DNA of 64,000 nucleotides from Pseudomonas oryzihabitans (GTDB lineage: Bacteria > Pseudomonadota > Gammaproteobacteria > Pseudomonadales > Pseudomonadaceae), in assembly GCF_024652905.1 (NCBI RefSeq), contig NZ_CP102428.1, forward strand, positions 694,501 through 758,500. The letters run 5' to 3'. The translations under genes were made by a program, and so were the position numbers. The notes beneath the pieces are model-generated. The model had not been told where the DNA came from. It searched no databases and worked only from the letters and a program-made list of their open reading frames with translations. Positions 9,992 to 19,407 of this stretch are shown here, piece after piece. How positions within the stretch are numbered: position 1 is the stretch's first letter; every line of letters starts with the position of its first letter.

Positions 9992-11233
9992 TCAGGCCGG
10001 TTCGACTCCGGTTCTACGCGCGGCTGCCTTGGGCAGCAGGCCGTCGGCGCGGAACATCTGCTTGATGCCGCGCACCGCCTGGCGGATGCGGTCCTGGTTC
10101 TCGATCAGGGCGAAGCGCACATGGTCGTCGCCATAGTCGCCAAAGCCCAGGCCCGGCGAGACGCAGACCTTGGCCTCGGCGAGGAGCTTCTTGGCGAACT
10201 CCAGCGAACCCAGCTGGGCGTAGGGCTCGGGAATCTTGGCCCAGACATACATGGAGGCCTTGGGATTCTCCACCATCCAACCGGCCTCGTGCAGGCCGCG
10301 CACCAGGACATCGCGGCGCTGCTGGTATTGCTGAGCGATGTCGCGCACGCACTGCTGGTCGCCTTCCAGGGCGGCGATGGCCGCCACCTGCAGCGGAGTG
10401 AAGGTGCCGTAGTCGTGGTAGCTCTTGATGCGCGCCAGGGCGGCGACCAGCTCGGGATTGCCGACCATGAAGCCGATCCGCCAGCCGGCCATGTTGTAGC
10501 TCTTGGACAGGGTGAAGAATTCCACCGCGATGTCCTTGGCCCCGGGCACCTGCATGATGGAAGGCGCCTGCCAGCCGTCGAAGACGATGTCGGCATAGGC
10601 CAGGTCGTGCACCACCAACACGTTGTAGCGCTTGGCCAGTTCCACCACGCGCTCGAAGAAGTCCAGCTCCACGCACTGGGCGGTGGGGTTGGAAGGAAAG
10701 CCGAGGATCATCATCTTCGGCTTGGGAATGCTCTCGCGAATGGCCCGCTCCAGCTCGGCGAAGAAATCCATGCCCTGCACCAGGGGCACCGAGCGCACCT
10801 GGGCGCCGGCGATCACCGCGCCATAGATGTGGATCGGGTAGCTGGGGTTGGGCACCAGCACGGTGTCGCCGGCATCCAGGGTGGCCAGCATCAGGTGCGC
10901 CAGGCCTTCCTTGGAGCCAATGGTGACGATGGCTTCGCTGTCGGCATCGATTTCCACCTGGTAACGGTCGCGATACCAGTGGGAGATGGCGCGACGCAGG
11001 CGGGGAATGCCCTTGGAGGTGGAATAGCCGTGGGTGTCTTCGCGCTGGGCGACCTGGCAGAGCTTCTCGACGATGTGCGGTGGGGTAGGGCCGTCGGGAT
11101 TGCCCATGGACAGGTCGATGATGTCCTCGCCCCGACGGCGTGCGGCCATCTTGAGTTCGGCGGTGATGTTGAAGACGTAGGGGGGCAGGCGATCGATGCG
11201 CGCAAAGCGGCGCACGGGACTGGAATCAGTCAT
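9992..11233 (-). CDS. alaC: Alanine/valine-type transaminase, PLP-dependent fold type I
   Basis: This 413-residue cytoplasmic aminotransferase matches the E. coli AlaC (YfdZ) family in length (412) and sequence. It should transfer amino groups between glutamate and pyruvate or related keto acids. Visible features are the N-terminal [19 protein letters not shown], the substrate-side motif [15 protein letters not shown], the conserved [22 protein letters not shown] carrying the PLP-binding Asp and Tyr, and the Schiff-base Lys in [16 protein letters not shown]. The C-terminal Arg that binds the carboxylate is in [10 protein letters not shown]. The gene is monocistronic, read away from the hypothetical gene pair. 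Confidence 0.93.
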   Translation of the reverse strand: MTDSSPVRRFARIDRLPPYVFNITAELKMAARRRGEDIIDLSMGNPDGPTPPHIVEKLCQVAQREDTHGYSTSKGIPRLRRAISHWYRDRYQVEIDADSEAIVTIGSKEGLAHLMLATLDAGDTVLVPNPSYPIHIYGAVIAGAQVRSVPLVQGMDFFAELERAIRESIPKPKMMILGFPSNPTAQCVELDFFERVVELAKRYNVLVVHDLAYADIVFDGWQAPSIMQVPGAKDIAVEFFTLSKSYNMAGWRIGFMVGNPELVAALARIKSYHDYGTFTPLQVAAIAALEGDQQCVRDIAQQYQQRRDVLVRGLHEAGWMVENPKASMYVWAKIPEPYAQLGSLEFAKKLLAEAKVCVSPGLGFGDYGDDHVRFALIENQDRIRQAVRGIKQMFRADGLLPKAAARRTGVEPA

Positions 11234-11307
11234 GCGTTCCTCGAAGTACGTAAGCGCCCGGAACCGTCCGAGCGACGTGGGTCACAGGAGGTGACCTGCA
11301 GCGGACA

Positions 11308-12030
11308 TTAGCCGCAGGCCGCTGCGCTTGTCGAGGACTTTGTCCGCTCCAGACGCACCAGGGGCCGCAGCGCCTCTAGCCGGGCGTCGATCAGGGGTGT
11401 GAGCAGGGCATAGCAGCCTTCCGGGCTGAGCCTGACCTGGGGCGTGTCCAGCACCTCCTTGTTCAGGCGCTCCAGGGCCTGGGCCAGCGCGGGTTCCAGC
11501 GGGCCGTCGAGTAATTGCTCGCAGAGGTATTGCAGGCGTACCCGCAACTCCAGGGGGCAGCGCGAATGCCCGGCCGCTCTTACGCCGATGCCGCGGATCA
11601 GCCCCAGATTCTCGATGGCCTGGCAGTGCTCGACCAGTGACGGCCGCTGGGGATGCAGCGCTCTCAGGCGCAGTTCCAGCAGCCGCCAGCGCTGCAGCAG
11701 GTTTTCGATCAGTTGGCAGTGGGCCTCCAGATCGGTCGGTGCCTGACGCACCTCCTGCCAGCGCCGGTACTGACCGTCGTCGTCCCATAGCTGCCACAGC
11801 GGCTCCAGGCGCTGGTGCAGGGCCGTGCGGCGCTGCTGCGCCTCACGGCTGGTCTGGCCCCCAAGTCCGCGGTGTTGCTGGATGCCCTGCAGCAGATCGA
11901 GGCCTACCTGCAGACCCAGAATCAGTTCCTGGCTGGCGTCCTGGTCTCGCCGACGCTCGAGCAGGTTCCAGCCGACCACCCATCCGGCGGACAGAGTGGC
12001 GGCGGTGAGCAGCGTACCCAGCATCGTCAT
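11308..12030 (-). CDS. Hypothetical membrane-anchored protein coupled to a chemotaxis receptor
   Basis: This is a 240-residue protein with an N-terminal hydrophobic segment ([22 protein letters not shown]) and then a long helical, Gln/Leu/Arg-rich region. The stretch [20 protein letters not shown] resembles the first helix of NIT-type (nitrate/nitrite-sensing) four-helix bundles, which often read HxLQxERG; that resemblance is weak and I treat it as a hint only. Its start overlaps the stop of the methyl-accepting protein gene by 4 bp (ATGA), so the two are almost certainly co-expressed and may form one receptor unit. Function unproven. Confidence 0.7.
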   Translation of the reverse strand: MTMLGTLLTAATLSAGWVVGWNLLERRRDQDASQELILGLQVGLDLLQGIQQHRGLGGQTSREAQQRRTALHQRLEPLWQLWDDDGQYRRWQEVRQAPTDLEAHCQLIENLLQRWRLLELRLRALHPQRPSLVEHCQAIENLGLIRGIGVRAAGHSRCPLELRVRLQYLCEQLLDGPLEPALAQALERLNKEVLDTPQVRLSPEGCYALLTPLIDARLEALRPLVRLERTKSSTSAAACG

Positions 12031-13169
12031 GGCTGCACCCGCCTGGTCAGCTTGCGCAGATAGGCGGTGAGGCCATGCAGGGCTTCGCGCTGTTCGGCGT
12101 AGGCCTGGGCGCCGAGATGCAGCTGGTGCAGTTGTTCGCTCAGCGCATGGTTGGCCTGGCCATGTTCGGCCAGCGCCTGGCGCATCTGGTCCAGTTGTTC
12201 GAGATTACGGTGACTGCGCTGGGCAATGGCATCCAGCTCCTTGGCCAGACCTGCGCAGCGGTGCTGCTGTTGGCCCAGCAGACCCTCGTGCTCGTCGACC
12301 TGGCTGGCGACCTGGCGAATGGCGGCGACGATGGTGCCGGTGACGTCGGTGATGCTGCGGGTCGCCTGATCGGTGGCCTGGGCGAGATGCCGCACCTCCT
12401 CGGCGACCACCGCGAAGCCGCGGCCCTGCTCGCCCGCCCGTGCCGCCTCGATGGAGGCATTGAGCGCCAGCAACTGGGTTTGCCGGGCCAGTTGCTGGAT
12501 GGCCACCACGGCCTGTTCCACGTGCTGGGTGCCGCTGAGCAAGGTGCCTACGGTGGTCGCGGTGGCGTCCAGGCTGTGGCGGATGGAGGCCATGCCCTCA
12601 CCCAACTGGCCGGCACTGGCATGGCCGGTGAGGCTTTGTCCGTGGCTGTCAGCGAAGGCCTCGCCGGCGGCCTCGGCGAGGCCGCGGATGCTGGCCAGGG
12701 TACGTTCGATTTCCTCGGCCGCGGCGGCGATCATGGCGATGCCGCGCGCCTGCTCGTCGCCCTGGCGGCGGGACTCTTCGCTCAGCTGGCCCAGGGCCTG
12801 ACCGGCGTAGTCCGTCTCGCTGCGGATGCGCTCGCTACGTTCCAGCCGTTCGGCCGCGGCGACCAGCAGGGCGGCAGGATCGATGTCGGCCGGTGCCTCG
12901 AGCAGCCGGGCAAGTTCGGCGTGCCAGAAGCACTGTTGACGGTGATGCTGGTGCAGCGCCAGGTGGAAGCGCCAAGCCAGCAGCAGCAACAGCCCGAGGC
13001 TGCCGACCGCGGCGCTGGTCTGCGCGTTGCCTGCCAGCAGGGTCGACAGGATCGCCAACAGCACGCCACCCCCCAGGCCCATGGCGAGCCTTGAAGGCAG
13101 GGTGGTAGCGGGGGGCGGATGCCGATCGAGAGCGGTGGACGAGGCGCTGGCGAAGGAGGGTGCGGTCAT
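12027..13169 (-). CDS. Methyl-accepting chemotaxis-type protein lacking a periplasmic sensor
   Basis: This 380-residue protein has two adjacent transmembrane helices near residues 28-47 and 53-68 with almost nothing between them. It therefore has no periplasmic ligand domain. The cytoplasmic part is a long coiled coil with the receptor hairpin tip [20 protein letters not shown] followed by AEEVRHLA, the CheW/CheA-binding core. The start chosen (ATG at 13169) has a TGGAG site and gives [15 protein letters not shown]; longer upstream frames are unlikely. It is coupled by overlap to the downstream membrane protein, which could supply sensing. It could signal to chemotaxis, Wsp-like or pili pathways; sequence alone does not say which. 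Confidence 0.88.
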   Translation of the reverse strand: MTAPSFASASSTALDRHPPPATTLPSRLAMGLGGGVLLAILSTLLAGNAQTSAAVGSLGLLLLLAWRFHLALHQHHRQQCFWHAELARLLEAPADIDPAALLVAAAERLERSERIRSETDYAGQALGQLSEESRRQGDEQARGIAMIAAAAEEIERTLASIRGLAEAAGEAFADSHGQSLTGHASAGQLGEGMASIRHSLDATATTVGTLLSGTQHVEQAVVAIQQLARQTQLLALNASIEAARAGEQGRGFAVVAEEVRHLAQATDQATRSITDVTGTIVAAIRQVASQVDEHEGLLGQQQHRCAGLAKELDAIAQRSHRNLEQLDQMRQALAEHGQANHALSEQLHQLHLGAQAYAEQREALHGLTAYLRKLTRRVQP

Positions 13170-13559
13170 GACGACTCCAGTAGGGGCAGCATCCAGGGGC
13201 GACCGCGCTAGAGCGGTTGAGCGGGTTCCTCGACCAAGCAATACCTTTGCCAGAGGGCCAGGAACGCGGCCAGTCCGTCTCTCTCGTGATCGCCGCCGCC
13301 GCGTGCTGCACCAGCTTCGATCGAGGTGCTCCACGGTAGGGCGCTGTACCGCGCCGCGATCCGCCAGGCGGCGGCTGCATCCAGCTGTGCCGCTGGCGCC
13401 AGCGCCGGTATTGGCTGGCACCCACCATGGACCGTTGCCGACCCGGAGTGCCGGCAGGGATGGCCGCGTCGGTACGATCCGGGTGGCCACTGCTTCCCGC
13501 GCCGTCCCAGGGCGAACCGGCGTCCCAGCCGGCGGGTTGCCGCGCCGCGTTCAGGTCAC
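13170..13559. other. Intergenic stretch without a recognisable gene
   Basis: About 390 bp of GC-rich sequence lie upstream of the chemotaxis-type gene. Open frames cross it on both strands, but none has a credible start, codon pattern or similarity. I see no FliA-type promoter, tRNA or long inverted repeat in it. It presumably holds the promoter for the minus-strand receptor gene. Confidence 0.5.
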
Positions 13560-14807
13560 TCAGGGCTGACGGATGGCATCCAGCAGATCCAGGCGTTGCC
13601 ACTGCTCATGGGCGGGGTCCAGGCCCAGTTCGGCGACGCCATGGGACTTGGCCAGACGGGTCTGGGCCGTCGCAAGGGATAGCGTGGGGGCCATGGCCTG
13701 GAGCAGCGCTGGCGCCCCTTCCGGGACCTGGACCGGCCGCCCGGCGGAACCCGCGACAGCAGGTAGGCCATAACTCAGGGTGTAGTGCTGGAAGGCTACC
13801 GCCGCCTGACTGTTCCAGGGGTCCTGGTCAGCGGCGCTACCTGCCGCGCACTGGGCCAGCGCCATCCCACAGGCCTTGGTCAGCGCCGTGCGCAACTGCT
13901 CGCGCGCCTCGTCGAAAAGGCGGCGATAGGCCGGATCGGCCAGGTAGTGGGCGACGTTGTACTGGGCGATCATCCGGCCGCCGATGACGTCCAGCGGGTA
14001 GTGCACCCCCAGCACCTGGCGTGAGTAGCCATAGCCGGCACCGCGCGCCAGGATTGCCGTGGCGCGCTCGGGCAGCATGGCGGCGAGCAGCAGGGTGTCG
14101 GTGTAACCCACGGTGCTATGGCCGCTGGGGAAGGCGCCCGCCGAGGCCAGGTAGGGCTGGTGGTTGCCGAGCACGACCCGGTCCTGGACCAGGGTCACCG
14201 GGTGCTCGGAGCGCAGGAAGGGCCGGGGATAGTCGAAGTGTTTCTTCGCCGGTGCCGTGCTGACTTCCGAGGCCTTGATCAGGGCGGCCGCCTTGCCCAA
14301 TTCACCTCTTTCGTAGGCGTCGAGAAACGCCTGGCCCAGGCGCGGGCCCAGGGCATCGGCGGTGAAATACAGGAAGGCGATCCCCTCGGCATCGAGCAGC
14401 GCGCGATCCTGCAAGGCCGGTGAGGCGTCGTGGTTGATCCGGGCGACGGTGGCGGTACTCGCGGTCAGCAGGCTGGCGGGCAATTGGCGGAAGCCTTCGA
14501 GGACCTGGATATCGGCCTGTTGCAAGCCTTCCTTGGCGAAGTCGTAGTGCTGGGCGGTCAGCCAGGCCTGGTCGGCCAGGGGCGTGCCCTGCTTGACCCG
14601 TTCGATACCCGGCTGATCGAAGGGCTGGGCGGCCTGGCGCAGGCGCTGCACCAGCAATTCCCGCTGGCGTTGTTCCAGTTGGGCGAAGGCACCTTGCTCG
14701 CCCGCCTGTTCCAGGTTGGCGAGAAAGGTCTGTGGCTGAGTGCTGGCCGCCTGGGCCAGGGGGGTGAGCAGGAGTCCACAAACGAGGGGCAGTAGGGTAA
14801 GGCGCAT
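13560..14807 (-). CDS. Periplasmic class A-like acid phosphatase (PAP2 superfamily)
   Basis: This 415-residue exported phosphatase should hydrolyse phosphomonoesters in the periplasm through a phospho-His intermediate. The start at 14807 has a GGGAG site and opens a signal peptide, MRLTLLPLVCGLLLTPLAQA. The full vanadium-haloperoxidase/PAP2 signature is present in order: KKHFDYPRP (K-x6-R-P), FPSGHS (P-S-G-H) and SRQVLGVHYPLD (S-R-x5-H-x3-D). It is longer than PhoN (about 250), with an extended N-terminal helical part. It is a single gene between nasT and the receptor pair; no Pho box was noticed. Confidence 0.92.
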   Translation of the reverse strand: MRLTLLPLVCGLLLTPLAQAASTQPQTFLANLEQAGEQGAFAQLEQRQRELLVQRLRQAAQPFDQPGIERVKQGTPLADQAWLTAQHYDFAKEGLQQADIQVLEGFRQLPASLLTASTATVARINHDASPALQDRALLDAEGIAFLYFTADALGPRLGQAFLDAYERGELGKAAALIKASEVSTAPAKKHFDYPRPFLRSEHPVTLVQDRVVLGNHQPYLASAGAFPSGHSTVGYTDTLLLAAMLPERATAILARGAGYGYSRQVLGVHYPLDVIGGRMIAQYNVAHYLADPAYRRLFDEAREQLRTALTKACGMALAQCAAGSAADQDPWNSQAAVAFQHYTLSYGLPAVAGSAGRPVQVPEGAPALLQAMAPTLSLATAQTRLAKSHGVAELGLDPAHEQWQRLDLLDAIRQP

Positions 14808-14875
14808 GCTAGAGCTCCCGGAAAGGTTGAGCTCCAGTTTCGGCTGTCCCAATTGCAAGAATGTTACAAGGTGTG

Positions 14876-15448
14876 TCAGCCCAGCAATTCGCTCATGGCG
14901 ATGATCTGGTCGGCTACCTGGATCAGCTTCTGTTGCTTGCTCATGGCCTGGCGGCGCATCAGGGTGTAGGCCTCGTCTTCGCTGCAGCCACGCATCTTCA
15001 TCAGCAGACCCTTGGCCTGGTCGACCTTCTTGCGCTCCAGCAACTGCTGCTCACGGGCCTGGAGTTCGGCGCGTAGCGCCTGGTCGGTCTCGAAGCGGGC
15101 GCGGGCGACGTCGATGATGGCCTGCAGGCGACTGGTCTGGATGCCCTCGACGATGTAGGCGCTGACCCCCGACTGGATGGCCCGGCGCATCACCGCCGGG
15201 TCGTGCTCGTCGGTGAACATGACGATGGGGCGCGGCAGATCGCGGGTCACCAGGCAGACCTGCTCCATGACGTCGCGTCCGGGTGATTGGGTGTCGAACA
15301 GGATAACGTCCGGGCGCAGCGCCTCGATGCGCGCGGGCAGGTCGATGGTCAGGCCGGATTCCTCGATGACTTCGAAACCGGCCTCGATCAGCGCGGCCTT
15401 GAGGCGGCCGACCTGCTTGGGGGTGTCGTCGATGAGCAGAATGCGCAA
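14876..15448 (-). CDS. nasT: ANTAR-domain antiterminator NasT (nitrate assimilation)
   Basis: This 190-residue regulator has an N-terminal receiver-like domain (ILLIDDTPKQ, with VILFDTQSPGRD around the acceptor Asp) and a C-terminal ANTAR RNA-binding domain (LLERKKVDQAKGLLMKM, then CSEDEAYTLMRRQAM). NasT binds hexaloop hairpins in nitrate-assimilation leaders and prevents termination; NasS holds it inactive when nitrate is absent. The best start is TTG at 15448, giving MRILLIDDTPK, with AGGGAGA 7 nt before it; no ATG or GTG fits as well. It begins 11 bp after the nasS stop, so the two form an operon. The likely in-window target is the nasA leader. Confidence 0.93.
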   Translation of the reverse strand: MRILLIDDTPKQVGRLKAALIEAGFEVIEESGLTIDLPARIEALRPDVILFDTQSPGRDVMEQVCLVTRDLPRPIVMFTDEHDPAVMRRAIQSGVSAYIVEGIQTSRLQAIIDVARARFETDQALRAELQAREQQLLERKKVDQAKGLLMKMRGCSEDEAYTLMRRQAMSKQQKLIQVADQIIAMSELLG

Positions 15449-15459
15449 GGTCGTTCTCC

Positions 15460-16656
15460 CTAGTGATCGCTGAGCGCGTGGATGGCGAAGCTGCGGACAT
15501 AGCCGGCTGGGTCGCTGCCGTCCCAGGTGCGCCCGTCGAACAGGGTGCTGCTGCGCCGGGTGGGCGGAATCGCCAGGCCGGCGTCGATGGCCGCCTGCCG
15601 GTACAGCTCGGTGCACTGCACCGCCTCGGCGATGTCCAGGTAATCCGGATCCTCGCGCAGCAAGCCCCAACGACGGAACTGGGTGAGAAACCAGAGGCCG
15701 TCGGACAGATAGGGCGGATTGACCTCACCCTGGCGATGGAAGGCCAGCGGGTGCTGGTCTTCCCAGCGGCCATCGCGGCCGTCTTCGTAGTGACCGAGAA
15801 AGCGCTGGGCGAGCAGCGCCGGGTCGGTGTTCACATAGTCGGCGCCGCTGATCAGTTGAGCGGTGCCCAGACGATTCTCACGACTTTCCTCGATGAAACG
15901 ACTGGCGTCGAGCAGGGTGCGGATCAGCGCCCGGGCGGTGTTGGGATAGCGCTCGGCGAAGCGGCCGGTGCAGGCCAGCACCTTTTCCGGGTGGTCCGGC
16001 CAGATGGCCTGGGTGGTGGTCAGGGTGAAGCCCTGGCCGCGGGCCACGGCAGCAGCGCCCCAGGGTTCGCCGACACAGAAACCGTCGACCCGGCCGGCGG
16101 CCAGATGCTCGGGCATCTGCGGGGGCGGCACCAGGGCGGTGCGCACATCGCGCAGGGGATGGATGCCCTGGGCGGCCAGCCAGTAGTAGAGCCAGAAGAT
16201 ATGGGTGCCGGTAGGAAAGGTGTGCGCCAAGGTCAAGGGCCTGGCGTCCGGTTGGCGGATCCGCTCGACCAGGGAGGCGGTATCCTGCACGCCTTCCCGG
16301 GCCAGGCTGCGCGCCAGATTGAGGCTCTGGCCGTTTTGCGCCAGCCCCATGAGCACCGCCATCGGCGTAGCGGCGGTGCCGCCCAGGCCCAGATGCGCGC
16401 CATAGACCAGGCCATAGAGACAATGGGCGGCATCGAGCTGGCCATTGAGCAGGTTGTCGCGCAGGGCCGACCAGGAGGGCTGGCGATGCAGATTCAGCGT
16501 CAGGCCATGGGGTTCGCCGAAACCCTGAGTCGCCGCCACGATCAGCGAGGCGGCGTCGCTCAGGGGCAGGAAGCCCAGATTGAGTTCGGGCTTTTCCGGG
16601 GCATCCGAACCCGCGACCCAAAGATTCGCGGCATGAGGGGAAGACAGGGCAGGCAT
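15460..16656 (-). CDS. nasS: Nitrate sensor NasS (CmpA/NrtA-like, cytoplasmic)
   Basis: This 398-residue protein belongs to the NrtA/CmpA nitrate-binding family but has no signal peptide or lipobox from the chosen ATG at 16656 (GGAGA site 5 nt away). That marks the cytoplasmic sensor NasS rather than a transporter subunit. Family segments are ELNLGFLPLSDAASLIVA, then HRQPSWSALRDNLLNGQLDAAH, HPLRDVRTALVPPPQMPEHL and DGFCVGEPWGAAAV. Without nitrate it sequesters NasT; with nitrate it releases it. Earlier in-frame ATGs (for example 16749) exist but would only add an unconserved tail. Confidence 0.92.
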   Translation of the reverse strand: MPALSSPHAANLWVAGSDAPEKPELNLGFLPLSDAASLIVAATQGFGEPHGLTLNLHRQPSWSALRDNLLNGQLDAAHCLYGLVYGAHLGLGGTAATPMAVLMGLAQNGQSLNLARSLAREGVQDTASLVERIRQPDARPLTLAHTFPTGTHIFWLYYWLAAQGIHPLRDVRTALVPPPQMPEHLAAGRVDGFCVGEPWGAAAVARGQGFTLTTTQAIWPDHPEKVLACTGRFAERYPNTARALIRTLLDASRFIEESRENRLGTAQLISGADYVNTDPALLAQRFLGHYEDGRDGRWEDQHPLAFHRQGEVNPPYLSDGLWFLTQFRRWGLLREDPDYLDIAEAVQCTELYRQAAIDAGLAIPPTRRSSTLFDGRTWDGSDPAGYVRSFAIHALSDH

Positions 16657-16684
16657 GGGGTCTCCGGCAACTAACGGACGCCAG

Positions 16685-16766
16685 GGCACCTCTCTGTGCA
16701 CCGCCATGGACGTCTCGACTGGGGCCTGCACCATTATGGTGACAGGCACGGCACCATTATCGGGCG
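16685..16766. promoter_or_regulatory. NtrC-like sites upstream of nasST
   Basis: TGCACCATTATGGTGAC at 16727-16743 matches the NtrC consensus TGCACC-N5-GGTGCA except for its last two bases. A degenerate second copy (GGCACCATTATCGGGCG) starts 23 bp further on at 16750, and a third imperfect one lies at 16685-16701 (GGCACCTCTCTGTGCAC). The spacing of the first two is about two helical turns. I saw no matching sigma-54 -24/-12 element between them and nasS, so the mode of activation is unclear. Confidence 0.45.
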
Positions 16767-16862
16767 CCTTCGTGGTCAGGGCGCCTGCGGGAAAGCGCTT
16801 CTGCAGCGGTCCGCAACACGGCCTAAAGAGGCAGCCCGGCTAAGGTTTGCCAGGAGACCGGC

Positions 16863-16884
16863 AAAACCCGCGCCAAGTCGCGGG
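16863..16884 (-). terminator. Intrinsic terminator after the acylase-like gene
   Basis: On the minus strand CCCGCG-ACTTGG-CGCGGG is followed by TTTT, 17 bp past the stop of the acylase-like gene. It is short but has all parts of a Rho-independent terminator and separates that gene from nasS. Confidence 0.75.
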
Positions 16885-16900
16885 CTGCCAGCGGAGAAGG

Positions 16901-19282
16901 CTACCGTTGCGGAATCAGCAGCAGGCGGTCGCGCCCATAGACGCGCTCCAGATTCTGCGGCTGCAGCGGCAGACTCTGGTACTGCCCCTTCGCCCAGCCC
17001 TTGCCCGGAGTGCCGGCCTGACTCGCCTGCAGGGGCTCGGCCAGGCCGAAGTCCACCACCAGGCGCAGTGCCGGCGCCAGCCAGGCCTGGTCATCGCCGC
17101 CCCAGTGGCTGGCGGTCAGGTCCAGGGTCGTGCCGTCGCCACCACTGGCATTGCCATCCAGGCGGTGCAAGCGGCCCCAGTGCCAGGCGGCGCGATCGCT
17201 GCCCAGCTTGGCCTCGCAGGTTTCGACGGCTCCGGCCAGCGCGCGGGCGAAGATCGCCGGCTTGTCTTCACGGGTAGGCGTGCTGACGTCATCCCAATAG
17301 GGGCTGTCGTCACGGGCCAGGAGATGATCGACGATGGCGTTGTAGCCGGTATCGCTGAGGGTGGTGAAGGCCTGCCAGGCCGGGCTCCGGGTGCCCCCCA
17401 ATTCATCGGCGAAGGTCTTTTCGGCCAGGGCCTGCAGGAAGGCCTCGTAGAGCGCCGCATCCGCGGAGCCGGCGGCCAGGCGACCGTCGAAGCCCTGCAG
17501 ACGGCGCAGGGCTTCTTCCGCCTGCTGGCGCTGGGTGGCCGGCAGGGCGGCGATGGCCTGGCGCAGTGGCGCGGCGAAGCCGGGGGCGTCGAGCTGGGTC
17601 TTGAGCTTGGCCGCCAGGGTGGTGGTCTGGTCCTGCTGCAGAGCCATGGCATCGCGGGTATCGAGGCGCGCGGAGCGCCCGGCCAGTTGTGCCAGGCGCT
17701 CCTGGCGCTCGGGGCCCGACCAGTTGCTGGACAGCTGCATGCCGTAGCCGCGCGGTACCACACGCTGGTTGGCGGCGCCCAGCCAGCCCTGGGCCGGATC
17801 CTGGTCGTAAGGGTGCAGCATGGGATCGGCGTAGCCATCCCAGGCATAGCGCTCGTCCCAGCCGGGCGAGGGCAGCAGCCCCAGACCGCTGCGGCGATTG
17901 GGATAGCGTCCGGTCACCTGCCAGCCGACGTGCTCGGCATCGGCGAACACCAGATTCCAGTCACTGGCGCGCAGCTCGCGGGCCAGTTCGAAGGCGCGCT
18001 CCACGTCCTTGGCGCGGGTGAGGTCGAAGAGGGCGTCCAGGCTCTTGTCGGCTTCCAGGCGGCTGCTGCGCAGGGCCAGGCCATAGCCATTGGCGCCCGG
18101 CGCCAGGGCCAGATTCAGCAACGGACCACGTGGACTGGTGTAGAGGGTCTCGCGACGGGGCTTTTCACCGCGGACGAAAAAGGTTTCCACCCGCTCGCCG
18201 GCGGGTTGCCACTGACCGCCGCTCTGCACCTGGAGACGACCGCCCTGGCGTTGCAGACGCTCGAGGTAGAGGTCCTGGCTGTCGCCCATCAGGGTCGCGG
18301 CGCCCCAGGCCAGCTTGCCGTTGTAGCCATCGAGCAGCAGCGGCAGGCCGGGCAGGGTGGTGCCCACGGCCTCGAAGCGCGGCGCCCTCAGGGTCACCAG
18401 GGTAAAGGGCGACTGGCCGTTGAAGGCGCTGACCTTGTCCACCGCGAGCAGGCTGCGCCCACTGCGGGTATGACCCGGTGTCGCTGCCCAGGCGGTGCCG
18501 GTGGGGCCGCCGAAGGGGGCGAGCTGAGCCAGCTGGCGCTGGACGTCCAGCAGGGCGTCGAGGCCAGGCAACTGGCCACGCAGATTCAGGCCGCGCAGCT
18601 TGGCGGTCTCCTCTTCCGGCAGGGGTTCGTCCGGGTAGGTGGGCAAGAGCCAGGCCAGGCGCTCGGGGCCGACTTGAGCGGCCAGGGCCAGCGCCGCGGT
18701 CTCCTTGCGCAGGTCCACCGCCTGGGCGAAGTTCAGCAGCTCGAAGAGCAGGGCGCTGTCTTCGGCTTTCCAGTATTCGGCGCGGTAGTCGTGGCCATCC
18801 AGCGCGACTCGCTCGCCGGCGCGATAGAGATAGGCGTTGACGCCCCGGGCATAGACTTCGAAGAAGGTCTTCAGACGCGGCGAGGCATTGCTGTAGGCCA
18901 CCTGGGCAGCCTTGCGCAGATCCACGGTGCGCATGAAACGGTCGCTGTCCAGGCGGCTGTCACCGTAGGCCTCGGCCAGTCGACCCTGGGCCAGCAGGCG
19001 CAGCTCGACCATCTGCGCCAGGCGCTCGCTGGCGTGGACATAGCCGAGGGCGAAGAGGGCATCGTGGAAGGTGGTGGTCTCGATCAGCGGCTGGCCGTCG
19101 GCGTTGCGGCGCACCGAGGCGGTCTGCGCCAGGCCGCGCAGCGGCAGGCTTCCCTTGAGTTGCGGCTGGCTGTGGGTCGGCTGCTCTTCGCCGAAATACT
19201 GGCAGCCGGCAAGGGCGGTCAGCAGGCCGAGGGTAGCGAGGCGCAGGGGCGCACGCGGGCGAAACAGCAGAGGCGAGACCAT
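16901..19282 (-). CDS. Penicillin acylase-family lipoprotein with atypical nucleophile site
   Basis: This 793-residue protein of the Ntn-hydrolase penicillin/acyl-homoserine-lactone acylase family starts with a lipoprotein signal (LATLGLLTALAGC). Family landmarks are ALFALGYVHASERLAQMVEL in the alpha-chain, DWNLVFADAEHVGWQVTGR and GWLGAANQRVVP. Active members self-cleave just before a Ser that begins the beta-chain (Ser-Asn-x-x-Ala). Here the aligned stretch reads GGPTGTAWAATPGHTRSG, with Gly where the Ser should be and DKV in place of the usual DPH further on. It may use a neighbouring Thr, or have lost acylase activity. Placement in the periplasm or outer membrane is inferred from the lipobox. 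It is flanked by an unknown gene and nasS. Confidence 0.85.
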   Translation of the reverse strand: MVSPLLFRPRAPLRLATLGLLTALAGCQYFGEEQPTHSQPQLKGSLPLRGLAQTASVRRNADGQPLIETTTFHDALFALGYVHASERLAQMVELRLLAQGRLAEAYGDSRLDSDRFMRTVDLRKAAQVAYSNASPRLKTFFEVYARGVNAYLYRAGERVALDGHDYRAEYWKAEDSALLFELLNFAQAVDLRKETAALALAAQVGPERLAWLLPTYPDEPLPEEETAKLRGLNLRGQLPGLDALLDVQRQLAQLAPFGGPTGTAWAATPGHTRSGRSLLAVDKVSAFNGQSPFTLVTLRAPRFEAVGTTLPGLPLLLDGYNGKLAWGAATLMGDSQDLYLERLQRQGGRLQVQSGGQWQPAGERVETFFVRGEKPRRETLYTSPRGPLLNLALAPGANGYGLALRSSRLEADKSLDALFDLTRAKDVERAFELARELRASDWNLVFADAEHVGWQVTGRYPNRRSGLGLLPSPGWDERYAWDGYADPMLHPYDQDPAQGWLGAANQRVVPRGYGMQLSSNWSGPERQERLAQLAGRSARLDTRDAMALQQDQTTTLAAKLKTQLDAPGFAAPLRQAIAALPATQRQQAEEALRRLQGFDGRLAAGSADAALYEAFLQALAEKTFADELGGTRSPAWQAFTTLSDTGYNAIVDHLLARDDSPYWDDVSTPTREDKPAIFARALAGAVETCEAKLGSDRAAWHWGRLHRLDGNASGGDGTTLDLTASHWGGDDQAWLAPALRLVVDFGLAEPLQASQAGTPGKGWAKGQYQSLPLQPQNLERVYGRDRLLLIPQR

Positions 19283-19407
19283 GAACAGCGGACACTCCGG
19301 GCGGATGGATGCGAACGGGTGGCTACGTTAGCAGGGTCCGCCAGGGGAGCAAGCCTCGGGCGAGGGGTGGCGCCTGGGCGCTGCCGACAGGTCGTCTGCA
19401 GCGACGT

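Noticed and set aside
13170-13559. Possible small genes in the gap upstream of the chemotaxis-type gene
   Set aside because: Frames on both strands lack ribosome sites, signal sequences and protein-like composition.
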